From: CAVVSQ01 sp963848825
GTDB taxonomy: Bacteria; Planctomycetota; Planctomycetia; Gemmatales; Gemmataceae
Length of the DNA: 64,000 bases
NCBI GenBank assembly: GCA_963848825.1
Contig: CAWKFA010000017.1
Location: 744,001 to 808,000, forward strand
Reading direction: 5' to 3'
This document shows, piece after piece, positions 28,028-36,735 of this stretch. The stretch's first letter is position 1. Every line of letters begins with the position of its first letter. The translations under genes and the position numbers were made by a program. The notes beneath the pieces are model-generated. The model worked only from the letters and a program-made list of their open reading frames with translations, had not been told where the DNA came from and did not search any database.

Positions 28028-29845
28028 ATGATCAAGGCCGTGTTTCATTGGGAAATGCTGCAAACTGCCCGGCGCGGGCGTGGTTATTGGTTGCGCTGGC
28101 TCTATGCCGTATTCTTGCTCACGCAAATCGCGCCGATCTTCTTTTTTACGCCCCAGGCCTGGGCGCACGCCTGGTGACGGGCCTTGATGTTTTCGGCTTT
28201 TTTGAAGATTTTCTTGGACGCCATTTTATCGTGCTGGCGCTGGTTACTCCGGCACTCGTTGGCCGTGTCATTACAGAGGAGAAGTCGAGCGGGACGCTGC
28301 AATATTTATTGACGGCGAACTTGCGGCCGTCGGAAATCATCCTGGGCAAGTTGGCCGCCCAGGTTTATCAGATGTTTTTGTTGGCGCTCGTGGGGCTGCC
28401 GCTCTTTGGCTTTTTTGCCGGCCTGGCGGGTGACATCATTTTTGCACCGCTCGTGATGCTCACGTCAAGCGCGGTCGTTTTTGGGATTGCCGGCGTCAGC
28501 ATCCTGTGCTCCGTCTGGTGCCGCGGTAGCCGCGATGCCATTTTGTGTATTTATCTGCTCATGGCGGCAGTCGTGATGCTAACCTTCACACCGCTGGGCG
28601 CGGAGATAAGGCAGTTGGATCCCCTGCCCATCCTGGCGCTGGATATTTACTCACGCGGTCGCCCGCTGGGTCATTTCCTGCTGGGCTGGGTGGCGGTGGG
28701 ATCTGTAGGCATACTGCTGGCGTCCCTGCGTTTGCACGGCGCTTTACCGGCGGCAACTGCAACATGCGGGGCGGCCGCACAAACGCTGGTGGCGTGCTAC
28801 GCCTGGGCGGGTGCGTGGCAATCCCGTCCTGTGGCGGGAACAAAAGGTCGAAGGCATCGCGCCGCTCGTCTTTCTGCGGCGCTGGCCGCGCTGGCTGGGC
28901 ATGGCGGCTGTCATGATCGCTTCCGCGGCCAGCTTGATCTATCTACTGCTGGAACACTTGCCGCCCGCGCCGGCGCCCGGGCCCGGCTTGCCGGCACCGG
29001 TGCTCGATCTGTGGACGGTGATGGAAACGGGGAGAGTTGCCTCCTTGCTTGGCGATATGATGCCGATCGCGGGCACGGCTTTTTATTTCCACGGTTTCGG
29101 GGCGATTTTGGTTTTATCCACGATTGTAGCCATCCGGTCGTCCGGTTCGATTGTCGGCGAAAAAGAAAGAGGGACCTGGCAGGCGCTCTTGTTGACGCCG
29201 CTGACGACGCAGAAGATCGTGACCGGCAAGCAGTGGGGCATTTTTTGGGCCAGCATGCCCTATCTGGCCGCTCACACGGCCGTCGCCTTGCCGCTGGCCA
29301 TCATCCTGGGCGTGGAAGCGACGGCCTGGGCGGTTCTGTGGATCGGAGCCATGTTGCTGGCGGTCATCCTGGGCGGGGCGATCGGTTTGTATTGGTCGGC
29401 GAGGGCCGGCAACTCCTGGAAGTCTCTGTTGGCCACCCTGGCGAGCTTTTATGTGTTCTGGTTTTTGGCTATCGTGCCGGCAGCAATCGTGCTAGTTATC
29501 GCCAAGTCGTTGATACTAATTTTCCTGAAACTCGAGGGCCTGGTGAAGGATAATACGGGGGCACTTATTTTTATGGCCTCCATCGACGTGAAGGCATGGG
29601 CGGCTTGCCTGGGCTTGCCGCTCGCTTTCTGGTATCTGAACAGCCGGCTAATTGCCGCCGCGGTCCGCCGCGTCGGCCGCAACGATCGATCTCTCGCGAC
29701 AGGCTTCGATTACTATTACATCTACAACGACTATTTGCGCGGCAAACTAAAAGAACCGCCGACGCCGCGCGTTTTTGAAAACCAGCAAACAGATGCAGTG
29801 GACGTGGGTGAGGCGAAAGAGGCCCCGATACCATTTCTGAAGTGA
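28028..29845 (+). CDS. ABC-2-type transporter permease, double module
   Basis: The ATG at 28028 gives MIKAVFHWEMLQTARRGRGY. Slips near 28170 and 28740 split the gene into three pieces, restored as one protein of about 605 residues. Each half repeats the ABC-2 permease plan: a cytoplasmic NPVLWRE-type segment, then EEKSSGTLQYLLTANLRPSE in the first half and EKERGTWQALLLTPLTTQK in the second, where the coupling helix lies, and several membrane helices. It is likely the membrane part of an exporter; no ATPase gene is adjacent in this window. The C-terminus is polar and faces the cytoplasm. Confidence 0.8.
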
Positions 29846-29861
29846 TCCCGGATCCTATGCA

Positions 29862-30509
29862 TTAGAAGGCTATCTTGTCACGCCGCCCGCTTGAGGCCGC
29901 TCGCGTGGATTGACAAACTGCGCACGGTAGTGCCGGCAGATTTTCCCTGGAAGGCAAGTCGATAGCCAGCAGCACAAAAAAGCAGCGGGTCGCCAAGCGC
30001 GTCCACAAGTTGCAGCCAGAACCAAGGCAGGCGAAGGCGGTCAAGCCGGCAAGCCATGCCAGGGCCAGGCCCGGGCTGCGCCACCATGCCAATGCCAGGA
30101 GCAGGGCAGTGCCCGCCAGCAGGGCCTGGGGTTGATAGCCGGCGCCATAAAGATCCTGGCGAATGTAGCCCAGGGTGCTAGCGTACAAACTGCCAAGAAG
30201 AAGGACGATGACCAGGGCCAACTCGCGTGACAGGGGCGTGGTGTAGCCGTTGTGCCAACCAAACGTTCTTGCCAGGCCCAGGACAATGATCACGATGGTG
30301 GGCAAGCTAAACCCAATGACGAGCCCGCGCAGGTAGTAAGCCAGCGGGTTGCCATGGAAGACCGGTAACCAAATCATTGTTCCCGCCACCGCCGCGATCA
30401 CGCCAAGTCGAGGCAGGCGGACCTTACCAAGGCCCGGACTGCTGACGGCCACGTAAGCGGTCAGCAGGGTAAGTCCGATGGCATCAAGGAGGTCATGAAT
30501 ATCAATCAT
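29862..30509 (-). CDS. Multi-spanning membrane protein, unknown
   Basis: About six hydrophobic helices are seen (for example LTLLTAYVAVSS, LPTIVIIVLGLA, ALVIVLLLGSLYAS, ALLAGTALLLALAWW). A short out-of-frame stretch near 29985-30030 (in the other frame WFWLQLVDALGDPLLF) suggests two compensating slips, after which the original frame may resume. The start ATG at 30509 overlaps the end of the sialidase-like gene by eight bases, indicating translational coupling. The function is not recognised. Confidence 0.6.
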   Translation of the reverse strand: MIDIHDLLDAIGLTLLTAYVAVSSPGLGKVRLPRLGVIAAVAGTMIWLPVFHGNPLAYYLRGLVIGFSLPTIVIIVLGLARTFGWHNGYTTPLSRELALVIVLLLGSLYASTLGYIRQDLYGAGYQPQALLAGTALLLALAWWRSPGLALAWLAGLTAFACLGSGCNLWTRLATRCFFVLLAIDLPSRENLPALPCAVCQSTRAASSGRRDKIAF

Positions 30510-31776
30510 GGCCGGCCTTCTGGAGCGCGATGCCGGTTAGAAGCGTGGGATGCTCAGGCCGCTCCTGGAGGTTATTTATCCAGGCGACGTTGAAGCGGAA
30601 ATGCCGAAAACCGATCCGCCGATACGAATAGATCAGATCGATATTATTGCCGTCGCTCACCATGGTCGGGTAGGAGTATTCGCTGGGTCCTTCCTCGATT
30701 TGCAAGCCTTTTTCGTCGAGCGTACACAGGTCCGTCCAGGCGGCGCCGTCAGGTGAGATGGCCAGACGCAGGCTGTCCCGTTCCTGGCCGGGGTTGTAGG
30801 CAATCAAGAAATGTTCGTTGGGCAGGCGAACGATGGCCGCTGGGGAGTCCATGTTGGGGAGCGTGAGCGGGGCGGGGGCCGACCAGGTGGCGCCGCCATC
30901 GTTGGTTTGTTGCGTCAGCAGCCAGCCTTCATGCAAGCAGCGATTGCGCAGGAAAGCCAGGGCGCGATGTTGGTCAAGCGCCACCAGGCAAGGTTGCAGG
31001 CTGCCATGCGTACCGTCCATGCGAACTTTACTCAGCAAATTACCGTCGGCATCGAAGCGCAGGAGTTCCGGAAACTTGTTGGTGAGCTCGAAATAGATGG
31101 GCAACAAAAAGCCACCATCCGCCAGGGAAATGGCGGGGTGCCGAACAAGCGTGCTGAGATTGAAGAAGGGGCTGGTAATGATTTGGCGAGGGGCAGACCA
31201 GCTTGTGCCCCCGTCCATGGATATCATGTGGTTGATACTGCTCGCCGCCCAACCGCCAACGCTGGCGCTGACGAAGAAAAGATGAAGTGTGCCCTGCTCA
31301 GTGCGATAGAGCGAGGTATTGCCGACGCGTCGTATGTAGCGTCCCTCCGCCAGGCCCGCGGCCTCGGGCGTCATCAAGACCTCCGGCTCTTGCCAGGTGC
31401 CCTCACGAAAATGCACTTGATAGAGGACAGCGTCGCGCGCTCCTTCGGCGGAACCGCCAAACCAGACGCTGAGGCGCTCGCCGCCGGGCAAGATCGCCAG
31501 GGCCGCGCTATGAACTTCCTTGACACCTTCGGGCCGCGGCAAAAAAGAAACCTGAAAAGATGGCGAAGGTTGTGAGCTTTGGCAAGCTGAAGGCGCCACG
31601 GCGAACGAGCAGGAGGGCAATGCCGGGCGCCAGCAGACACCCAGGACCGCCAGGCTCGCCATGCTGAACCAACACGTGCCGCGTTGGCGCTGAAACAAAC
31701 CGGCTCCCCATAAACGAGGGACCCATTGGGAGGCGAGCGCCGCTGCCGGCCGGGACGCCTGGGCCTGTGGAAACAT
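30502..31776 (-). CDS. Exo-alpha-sialidase-like (BNR-repeat) protein
   Basis: The 424-residue frame contains Asp-box type repeats (SMDGGTSWSAP, TNDGGATWSAP, SPDGAAWTDL) arranged as in six-bladed sialidase propellers, plus the RHPAISLADGGFLLPIYFE segment. The N-terminal arginine motif of true sialidases is not obvious (FLPRPEGVKEVHSA). In planctomycetes this family is usually annotated as sialidase/neuraminidase domain proteins without proven substrate. The first 60 residues are odd for a signal peptide, and a start at the Met before ASLAVLGVC (residue 39) is possible. It overlaps the membrane protein downstream. Confidence 0.75.
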   Translation of the reverse strand: MFPQAQASRPAAALASQWVPRLWGAGLFQRQRGTCWFSMASLAVLGVCWRPALPSCSFAVAPSACQSSQPSPSFQVSFLPRPEGVKEVHSAALAILPGGERLSVWFGGSAEGARDAVLYQVHFREGTWQEPEVLMTPEAAGLAEGRYIRRVGNTSLYRTEQGTLHLFFVSASVGGWAASSINHMISMDGGTSWSAPRQIITSPFFNLSTLVRHPAISLADGGFLLPIYFELTNKFPELLRFDADGNLLSKVRMDGTHGSLQPCLVALDQHRALAFLRNRCLHEGWLLTQQTNDGGATWSAPAPLTLPNMDSPAAIVRLPNEHFLIAYNPGQERDSLRLAISPDGAAWTDLCTLDEKGLQIEEGPSEYSYPTMVSDGNNIDLIYSYRRIGFRHFRFNVAWINNLQERPEHPTLLTGIALQKAGHD

Positions 31777-31855
31777 TTACGCTTGGTAACGGTTTTATCG
31801 GTTTGAAGAGATTGGGGACTTGATCTTTAAAAAAGCCGCGACGGCACGTTAGCCA

Positions 31856-32380
31856 TCAAACATCATGGGTCCACCAGCCCCGGCTGGACCAGGCGAAGAG
31901 ACTCATATTGATGGCTATGGTCAGGCACCAGCTTAGCGGCCATCCCACCGCGATGGCATGTGCCCTGGACCTGCGGAAAAGATCGGCGGCCATGAGGCCG
32001 ACACTCAGCAGCACGTTGACGGCGGAAACCCAGAGGGGCGGGGTAGCCAGCGCGAAGTTAACCAGCGCCGCGGGCAAAAGGGCCACCGAACCGAGCATGC
32101 AGATGCGCGCCAGGTCGTTTATGTAGGTGCGCCGCTGGGCCCGGCTCAGGCAAAGACAGGCCGCCGTCATTTGCACGAGCCAGGTAAAGCTGGGGACCAG
32201 CATGCCCATGGCCAACACTTCGATCGGCCCTGCATTTGTCGCCAATCTGGCCAGCGACCCGGAGAATAGCGCGGTAACGACGGCGCCGCCCACGAACCAG
32301 AGGGCGGCGCTTCCATAGGTGTAACCCGGCGGGATTGCGAGCGGAACAGGCAGTCCGCGCCTCCGCGCCAACCGCGTCAT
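31856..32380 (-). CDS. Four-helix membrane protein, unknown
   Basis: This 174-residue protein has hydrophobic segments at about 25-45, 55-78, 95-115 and 120-165 (ALWFVGGAVVTALFSG, MLGSVALLPAALVNFAL, WCLTIAINMSLFAW). It starts 18 bases after the corrected stop of the beta-lactamase-like gene, so the two probably share an mRNA. I do not recognise the family. Confidence 0.55.
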   Translation of the reverse strand: MTRLARRRGLPVPLAIPPGYTYGSAALWFVGGAVVTALFSGSLARLATNAGPIEVLAMGMLVPSFTWLVQMTAACLCLSRAQRRTYINDLARICMLGSVALLPAALVNFALATPPLWVSAVNVLLSVGLMAADLFRRSRAHAIAVGWPLSWCLTIAINMSLFAWSSRGWWTHDV

Positions 32381-32397
32381 CTTGGTTCATCGGGGCT

Positions 32398-33633
32398 CAT
32401 TTCCTGTTTTTCAACGCGGTGACGGCTGCTTGCTGAAACGCGCCGCCGAACCTCCGAGGCATCCGAGTTCGGGAAATTGGCACGCTGCACCATCAGAATG
32501 TAAATTCGCTGGGCCGTCGGGTCAATCCAGGCCTGAGTGCCATAGGCACCGCCATGGCCAAACGTGTCCGGTGCGAGCATGGCGGTAACACCTTCCGGTT
32601 GGCGCACGACACACCAGCCCAGGCCCCAGCCGTTTCCGGGTGTGAAGCCGGTTTTTAGCGGCCCGGTTTGAACGCTTGTCATTGTTTTGACGGTCTCCGC
32701 CTTCAGGAAACGCTTCCCTTTGTATTCGCCGCCGCCCAGGATCATCTGGCAAAAGTGGGCGTAATCGGTGGCGGTGGAGAACAGCCCGCCATTGGCGGCA
32801 GGGAAGCGGTCGTGGCTGGTCGCCGCCTTGCCATTGAGAAAACCAATGGGCACTTCCTCGAGCGGGCCCTTGGCGGGACGCCGATAGGACTTCGCGAGTC
32901 GAGGCAGTTGCTTGTCGGTGAGATAGAAGGTCGTGTCCTTCATGCCCAGCGGTCCAAAAAGCCGTTGGTCAGCAAGCTTGTCGAACGTCGTGCCAGCGAC
33001 CACCTCGGCGATGCGTCCGGCCGTGTTGATGCCCGACTGGCAATAAACCCACTTCGAGCCCGGTACGAATTGCACGGGTTTGGCGACATAAAGCGGAATG
33101 ACGTCGGCCAGCTTGGTTGCCGTGCGTGCCTCGGCGGACGTGATTTCGCCCATGCCGGAAGTATGGGTAAGCAGATGGCGGATGGTGACGTGGGCCGGCT
33201 TGCCGTCTGTTGTTTTGAGATTTTTGAACTCGGGTAGGTATTTCTCCACCGGGTCGTCGACGGCCAGTTTGCCTTCGTCCTGGAGCATCATGATGATCGT
33301 GGCCAGGATGGGCTTGGTCATCGAAGCAATCCAAAAAATCGCGTCCTCGTGCATCAATGTGCCGGCAGCAATGTCCGATCTGCCGACAACCCCCAGGTGG
33401 ATAATCTCCTTGGGAGTGGCGACGAGTGTTACCGCACCGGAAATTTCCTGGCCGTCGATGGCTGGATTCAAGGAATCGGATATCGCTTTGATCGAAGGCG
33501 TCGCCGCAAGAGCGCCTTTCTCATTTTGCGTCACCAGCGTGGTGAGGTGTTCTACCCGTAACGTTTCAGGCGGACCGCTTTGCCCGAGAGCTGTCAGCAC
33601 CAAGGCCAGCGGGATACGTGGAAGGAGGAACAT
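32398..33633 (-). CDS. Class C beta-lactamase-like serine hydrolase, exported
   Basis: The ATG at 33633, with GGAG upstream, opens a signal peptide (LLPRIPLALVLTALGQ). The catalytic S104-M-T-K107 lies in FWIASMTKPILATI. The second motif reads YCQSG, where Y-x-N is usual, and HGGAYG stands for the KTG-like third motif. A slip near 32440 disrupts the last residues; the alternative frame reads AFQQAAVTALKNRK and stops at 32398, a natural family end. Members include esterases, D-peptidases and beta-lactamases, so resistance should not be assumed. It acts in the periplasm. Confidence 0.85.
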
Positions 33634-33719
33634 GCAAGGAATCTCCGGATAGATTGGGAAGAGGACCTGGCCCACGGTATCCGGAGATTGCACGCCCGTC
33701 AAGAAGCTGCTGTCGTCTG

Positions 33720-34137
33720 TTAGCGGCCGACTCCCTGGGCAGACGCCAGCATCATCCCCAGGCGCACCGCTACCAGGCCGAGAAAAACGCTGCCAAACAT
33801 GTAAGTCATGCCGAGTAAACCGTCGCCATTGCGCAACAATGTGGAGGACTCGTGCTCAAAAGTGGAAAAGGTGGTGTAGGCGCCGGTAAAACCGACCGCG
33901 ACGAGGAGACGCAGATCGTCGGCGCAGTAAATAGCCCCAGCCATCGGTGAGCAGCCGGTCCGTCAGAATGGTCGAAAACCAGCCCAGAAAAAGGCTGCCT
34001 GAAATATTGATAAAAAATGTGCCCCATGGGAAGGTCGTGCCGAAGAGCTGGCCGAATACCACCGCAACTGCCCAGCGCAATAGTCCACCGAGGGCCGAAC
34101 CTACCGACACCAGGCCAATTTGCACGAGAACGTGCAT
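33720..34137 (-). CDS. crcB: Fluoride channel CrcB/FluC
   Basis: Two pieces joined by a slip near 33925-33935 give a protein of about 139 residues with four membrane helices, the normal FluC size. Hallmarks are GGLLRW, PWGTFFINISGS and the GFTGAYTTFSTFE loop with the pore Phe and Thr residues. It works as a dual-topology dimer exporting fluoride. No fluoride riboswitch could be recognised in the 319-base upstream gap (34138-34456), which otherwise holds nothing I can identify. Confidence 0.88.
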
Positions 34138-34456
34138 AATGTTCTCCCTCTTAAAGAATAAACCCCGCCGGCGGCGCAGTGCCTGGAGGGGTCGGCGTCT
34201 TGCGCCACCAGAGCTGGACGGGGCGACTGGGTCGGGGTGGTCATGTTAAACTTCATCACGTCTGGTGTTAACTATGTCGCGACGGTCAAATCGGCAACAA
34301 GTTCCCCAGCGCACTTTCTCGTGCGAATTCCGTTTCGAGGCCTGTTCCGCGCCCTGATCGTTGCCTAAACTAATTTTCGATAACATCGGAATACAGGGAT
34401 TAGCTATAAGAAGGTCTTCCCTTGTCAGGTGCTCTCCCGCCTGTTTTTGAGCGCTC

Positions 34457-35515
34457 ATGCGTAAATTACTGCTGACTTGCGGTCTTTGTCCGGGCGATGT
34501 CGTCATGTTGACGGCTGCCGTGCGCGATCTACACATTGCACATCCCGGCATGTTTCAGACCGCTGTCCGCACCACGGCCATGGCGCTGTGGGAAAACAAT
34601 CCTTATCTGACGGAGTTGAGTGAGGAGGACCCGGAGGTCGAGACCATTCCGATGGTTTATCCACTCATTCATGAAAGCAATGAAGGGGCACACCATTTTA
34701 TTCATGGCTACGTCCGCCATCTTGAGAAGGTGCTCGGGCTGCGCATTCCGGTCACGAAGTTTCGCGGCGACATTCATTTGTCGGACGAGGAAAAGTCGTG
34801 GCTCAATCAGGTGGCGGAGAAAGAAATCGGCTGGCGGGGGGACTTTTGGATAATCATGGCGGGCGGCAAGTATGACCATACGGCCAAGTGGTGGGACCCG
34901 GCCCGCTATCAGCGCGTCGTGGATCATTTCGCCGGGCGTATCCAATTCGTCCAGTGCGGCGAAGCCCATCACTTTCATCCGCGCCTGGAAGGCGTCATTG
35001 ATTTGGTGGGCAAAACGGACATAAGGCAATTTGTGCGGCTCATGTACCACGCCGCCGGCGTTATTTGTCCGGTAACCTTTGCCATGCACCTGGCAGCCGC
35101 GGTGGAAACGCCGCCAGATCGGCCCCTCAACAGGGCCTGCGTGGTCATCGCGGGTGGCCGTGAACCATCTCAGTGGGAGAAATATCCACACCACCGTTTT
35201 TTGGAGACCAACGGCGCACTCTGGTGCTGCGATAATGGCGGCTGCTGGAAATCACGCTGTCAAACCGTGGGTGATGGAGACCCGAAGGACCAGCCCGATA
35301 AGCTATGCGTTCAGCCCGTCCGGATTTCTCCGGAGCTGGTCATTCCCCGTTGCCTCGACATGATCACCACGGCGGATGTCATTCGCGCGGTTGAGCTCTA
35401 CCATGACGGGGGTGCCCTGAAGTACCTTCCTCCCGCTGCCTCGGTTAAAGTGGCCGCCAGGCGCCCGCGGCCATCAAGGAGTTCGCCCAAACGATGTCAG
35501 CCGCAGCGCCTGTGA
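34457..35515 (+). CDS. Glycosyltransferase family 9-like protein
   Basis: The start MRKLLLTCGLCPGDVVMLTA matches the GT9 (heptosyltransferase) N-terminus, in which a GD motif and MLTAAVRDL follow the first strand. The C-terminal half has FWIIMAGGKYDHTAKWWDP and a CPVTFAMHLAAAV segment in place of the usual donor-binding GP-S-x-x-HLA. Cys-rich DNGGCWKSRCQ is unusual. The last 20 residues are basic and may follow a slip near 35460. It overlaps the next gene by 22 bases. It is likely an envelope-glycan transferase in the cytoplasm. Confidence 0.72.
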   Translation: MRKLLLTCGLCPGDVVMLTAAVRDLHIAHPGMFQTAVRTTAMALWENNPYLTELSEEDPEVETIPMVYPLIHESNEGAHHFIHGYVRHLEKVLGLRIPVTKFRGDIHLSDEEKSWLNQVAEKEIGWRGDFWIIMAGGKYDHTAKWWDPARYQRVVDHFAGRIQFVQCGEAHHFHPRLEGVIDLVGKTDIRQFVRLMYHAAGVICPVTFAMHLAAAVETPPDRPLNRACVVIAGGREPSQWEKYPHHRFLETNGALWCCDNGGCWKSRCQTVGDGDPKDQPDKLCVQPVRISPELVIPRCLDMITTADVIRAVELYHDGGALKYLPPAASVKVAARRPRPSRSSPKRCQPQRL

Positions 35516-36356
35516 AGTCGGCGGTCATTCAAGCCTGGAATGCGAATAACACGCTCGAGCTGGCGCCAGAAGTGCGCCCCTTTATCGCGATGCGCCCCGG
35601 TTGGGTATGGTGGTCGGCACGTTCGCGGCCGTGCCCTACATTCATCTGCAGCTGGAAGCACGCCGGCGCTTTTATCCGGATGTTCCCCTGCTGGTTCATG
35701 ACGATGGCAGTCACCAAAAAGAGGCCCTCGCGGCGTTGTGCAGGCAGTATGGCTGTGATTTCGAATACACCACACGGCGCCAGGCGGCTAGCCTTGGCGA
35801 CCTGAGTGTGTTTGTTGGTGGTCTGGCCTGGGCGGCGGCGCACGAGCTTCACATTCTGGTAAAGGTTTCGCGCCGCTGGATTTTTAAAACGGACTGGGCA
35901 GCGAGCCTGGCGGCGCTGGCGAGACAATCGCAATACGCGACGTTTTGCAGTTACACGACGACGTTTGACTTTGGTTTCCGCACGGAATGCGTGGGCATGG
36001 CTGTCGAGGTTTGGAACAACAGTGCCTTCCTGAGCGATGCGCTCCATCAGCTTGCCCGGGGGGAAGGCGTATTTGTGGAGGGTTATGTTCACGAATATGC
36101 ACGCACTTTCGAGAGAAAGAATTGCGCTGTCGCCGAGCATTGGCGGGCGGCCCATCCCATGAGCGACCAACGCAACGGCTACGCGCTCTGGACGCTGATG
36201 GGGACGGATCGCGGCGAGCGCTCGCCTTTTTATCTGTGGCACGATGGCAGTGCGCCGCAAGACTATCTGGCATTGGCCCGTGAGTGGGGCCTAAGTTACC
36301 AGCTCGATGACTTTCTTGATCCGAACCAAGGTGCGGGAACAGGCGCCGACAACTAA
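35494..36356 (+). CDS. Glycosyltransferase-like protein (GT-A type, tentative)
   Basis: The ATG at 35494 follows AAGGAG and gives MSAAAPVKSAVIQAWNANN. A slip near 35600 leads to VVGTFAAVPYIHLQLEARRR, then LLVHDDGSHQKEALAALCR, which resembles the nucleotide-sugar-binding start of GT-A enzymes. FKTDWAASLAALA follows later. The restored length is about 287 residues. It is translationally coupled to the GT9-like gene, suggesting a joint role in glycan synthesis. The family is not certain. Confidence 0.6.
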
Positions 36357-36393
36357 CGCCTGGTCCGCCCCAATCCCTCAAAGGAGAACGCTC

Positions 36394-36624
36394 ATGCCCA
36401 TGTCCGCTCAACAAAAATACCCGATGGATTCTGACTCATCATCGTCAAGCTTGAGCTCCAGTTCTTCATCTACTGACGGGTCGTCGGATCCCTCGAACAG
36501 CTCCGACGGCAGAAATCAAAGCAAGCAGCGGGCCACGCAGAGTAATTCGTCGGCAGGAGCCGGGGTATCGAGTGCCAGCACCCGCAGTCAGTCCTCAGCG
36601 GGCAACCTCGGCACGAAAGCCTAG
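36394..36624 (+). CDS. Serine-rich low-complexity miniprotein
   Basis: The ATG at 36394 has a strong AAGGAG site seven bases away. The 76-residue product is over one third serine, beginning MPMSAQQKYPMDSDSSSSS, with Ser/Asp/Asn-rich sequence throughout and no hydrophobic stretch. It is probably disordered. It follows the two glycosyltransferase genes on the same strand. The good ribosome-binding site argues that it is a real gene; no family is recognised. Confidence 0.55.
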   Translation: MPMSAQQKYPMDSDSSSSSLSSSSSSTDGSSDPSNSSDGRNQSKQRATQSNSSAGAGVSSASTRSQSSAGNLGTKA

Positions 36625-36631
36625 TTGGCGA

Positions 36632-36735
36632 TCATGGCCTGCCCATCATGGCCTGCCACGTCATGGCCTGCCACGTCATGGCCTGCCACGTCATGGCCTG
36701 CCACGTCATGGCCTGCCACGTCATGGCCTGCCACG
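36632..36735. repeat. 15-bp tandem repeat duplicating a gene's last codons
   Basis: Six exact copies of TCATGGCCTGCCACG run from 36646 to 36735, preceded by one degenerate copy at 36632. On the minus strand each unit reads CGT GGC AGG CCA TGA, i.e. Arg-Gly-Arg-Pro-stop. The rightmost unit is the true C-terminus and stop of the FGE-domain kinase gene, so the repeat arose by amplification of its final five codons. Confidence 0.95.

Noticed and set aside
32398..33633. Calling the serine hydrolase an antibiotic-resistance beta-lactamase
   Set aside because: The YxN motif is YCQ and the family is mostly esterases and peptidases; the sequence gives no evidence for drug hydrolysis.
34138..34456. 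Fluoride riboswitch upstream of crcB
   Set aside because: The conserved GG-ATG-CC-CC and CTGATG-CCTA segments of the crcB motif are not visible on the minus strand.
36632..36735. The 15-bp tandem array as a CRISPR-like array
   Set aside because: Units are contiguous with no spacers and equal the codons of the adjoining gene.
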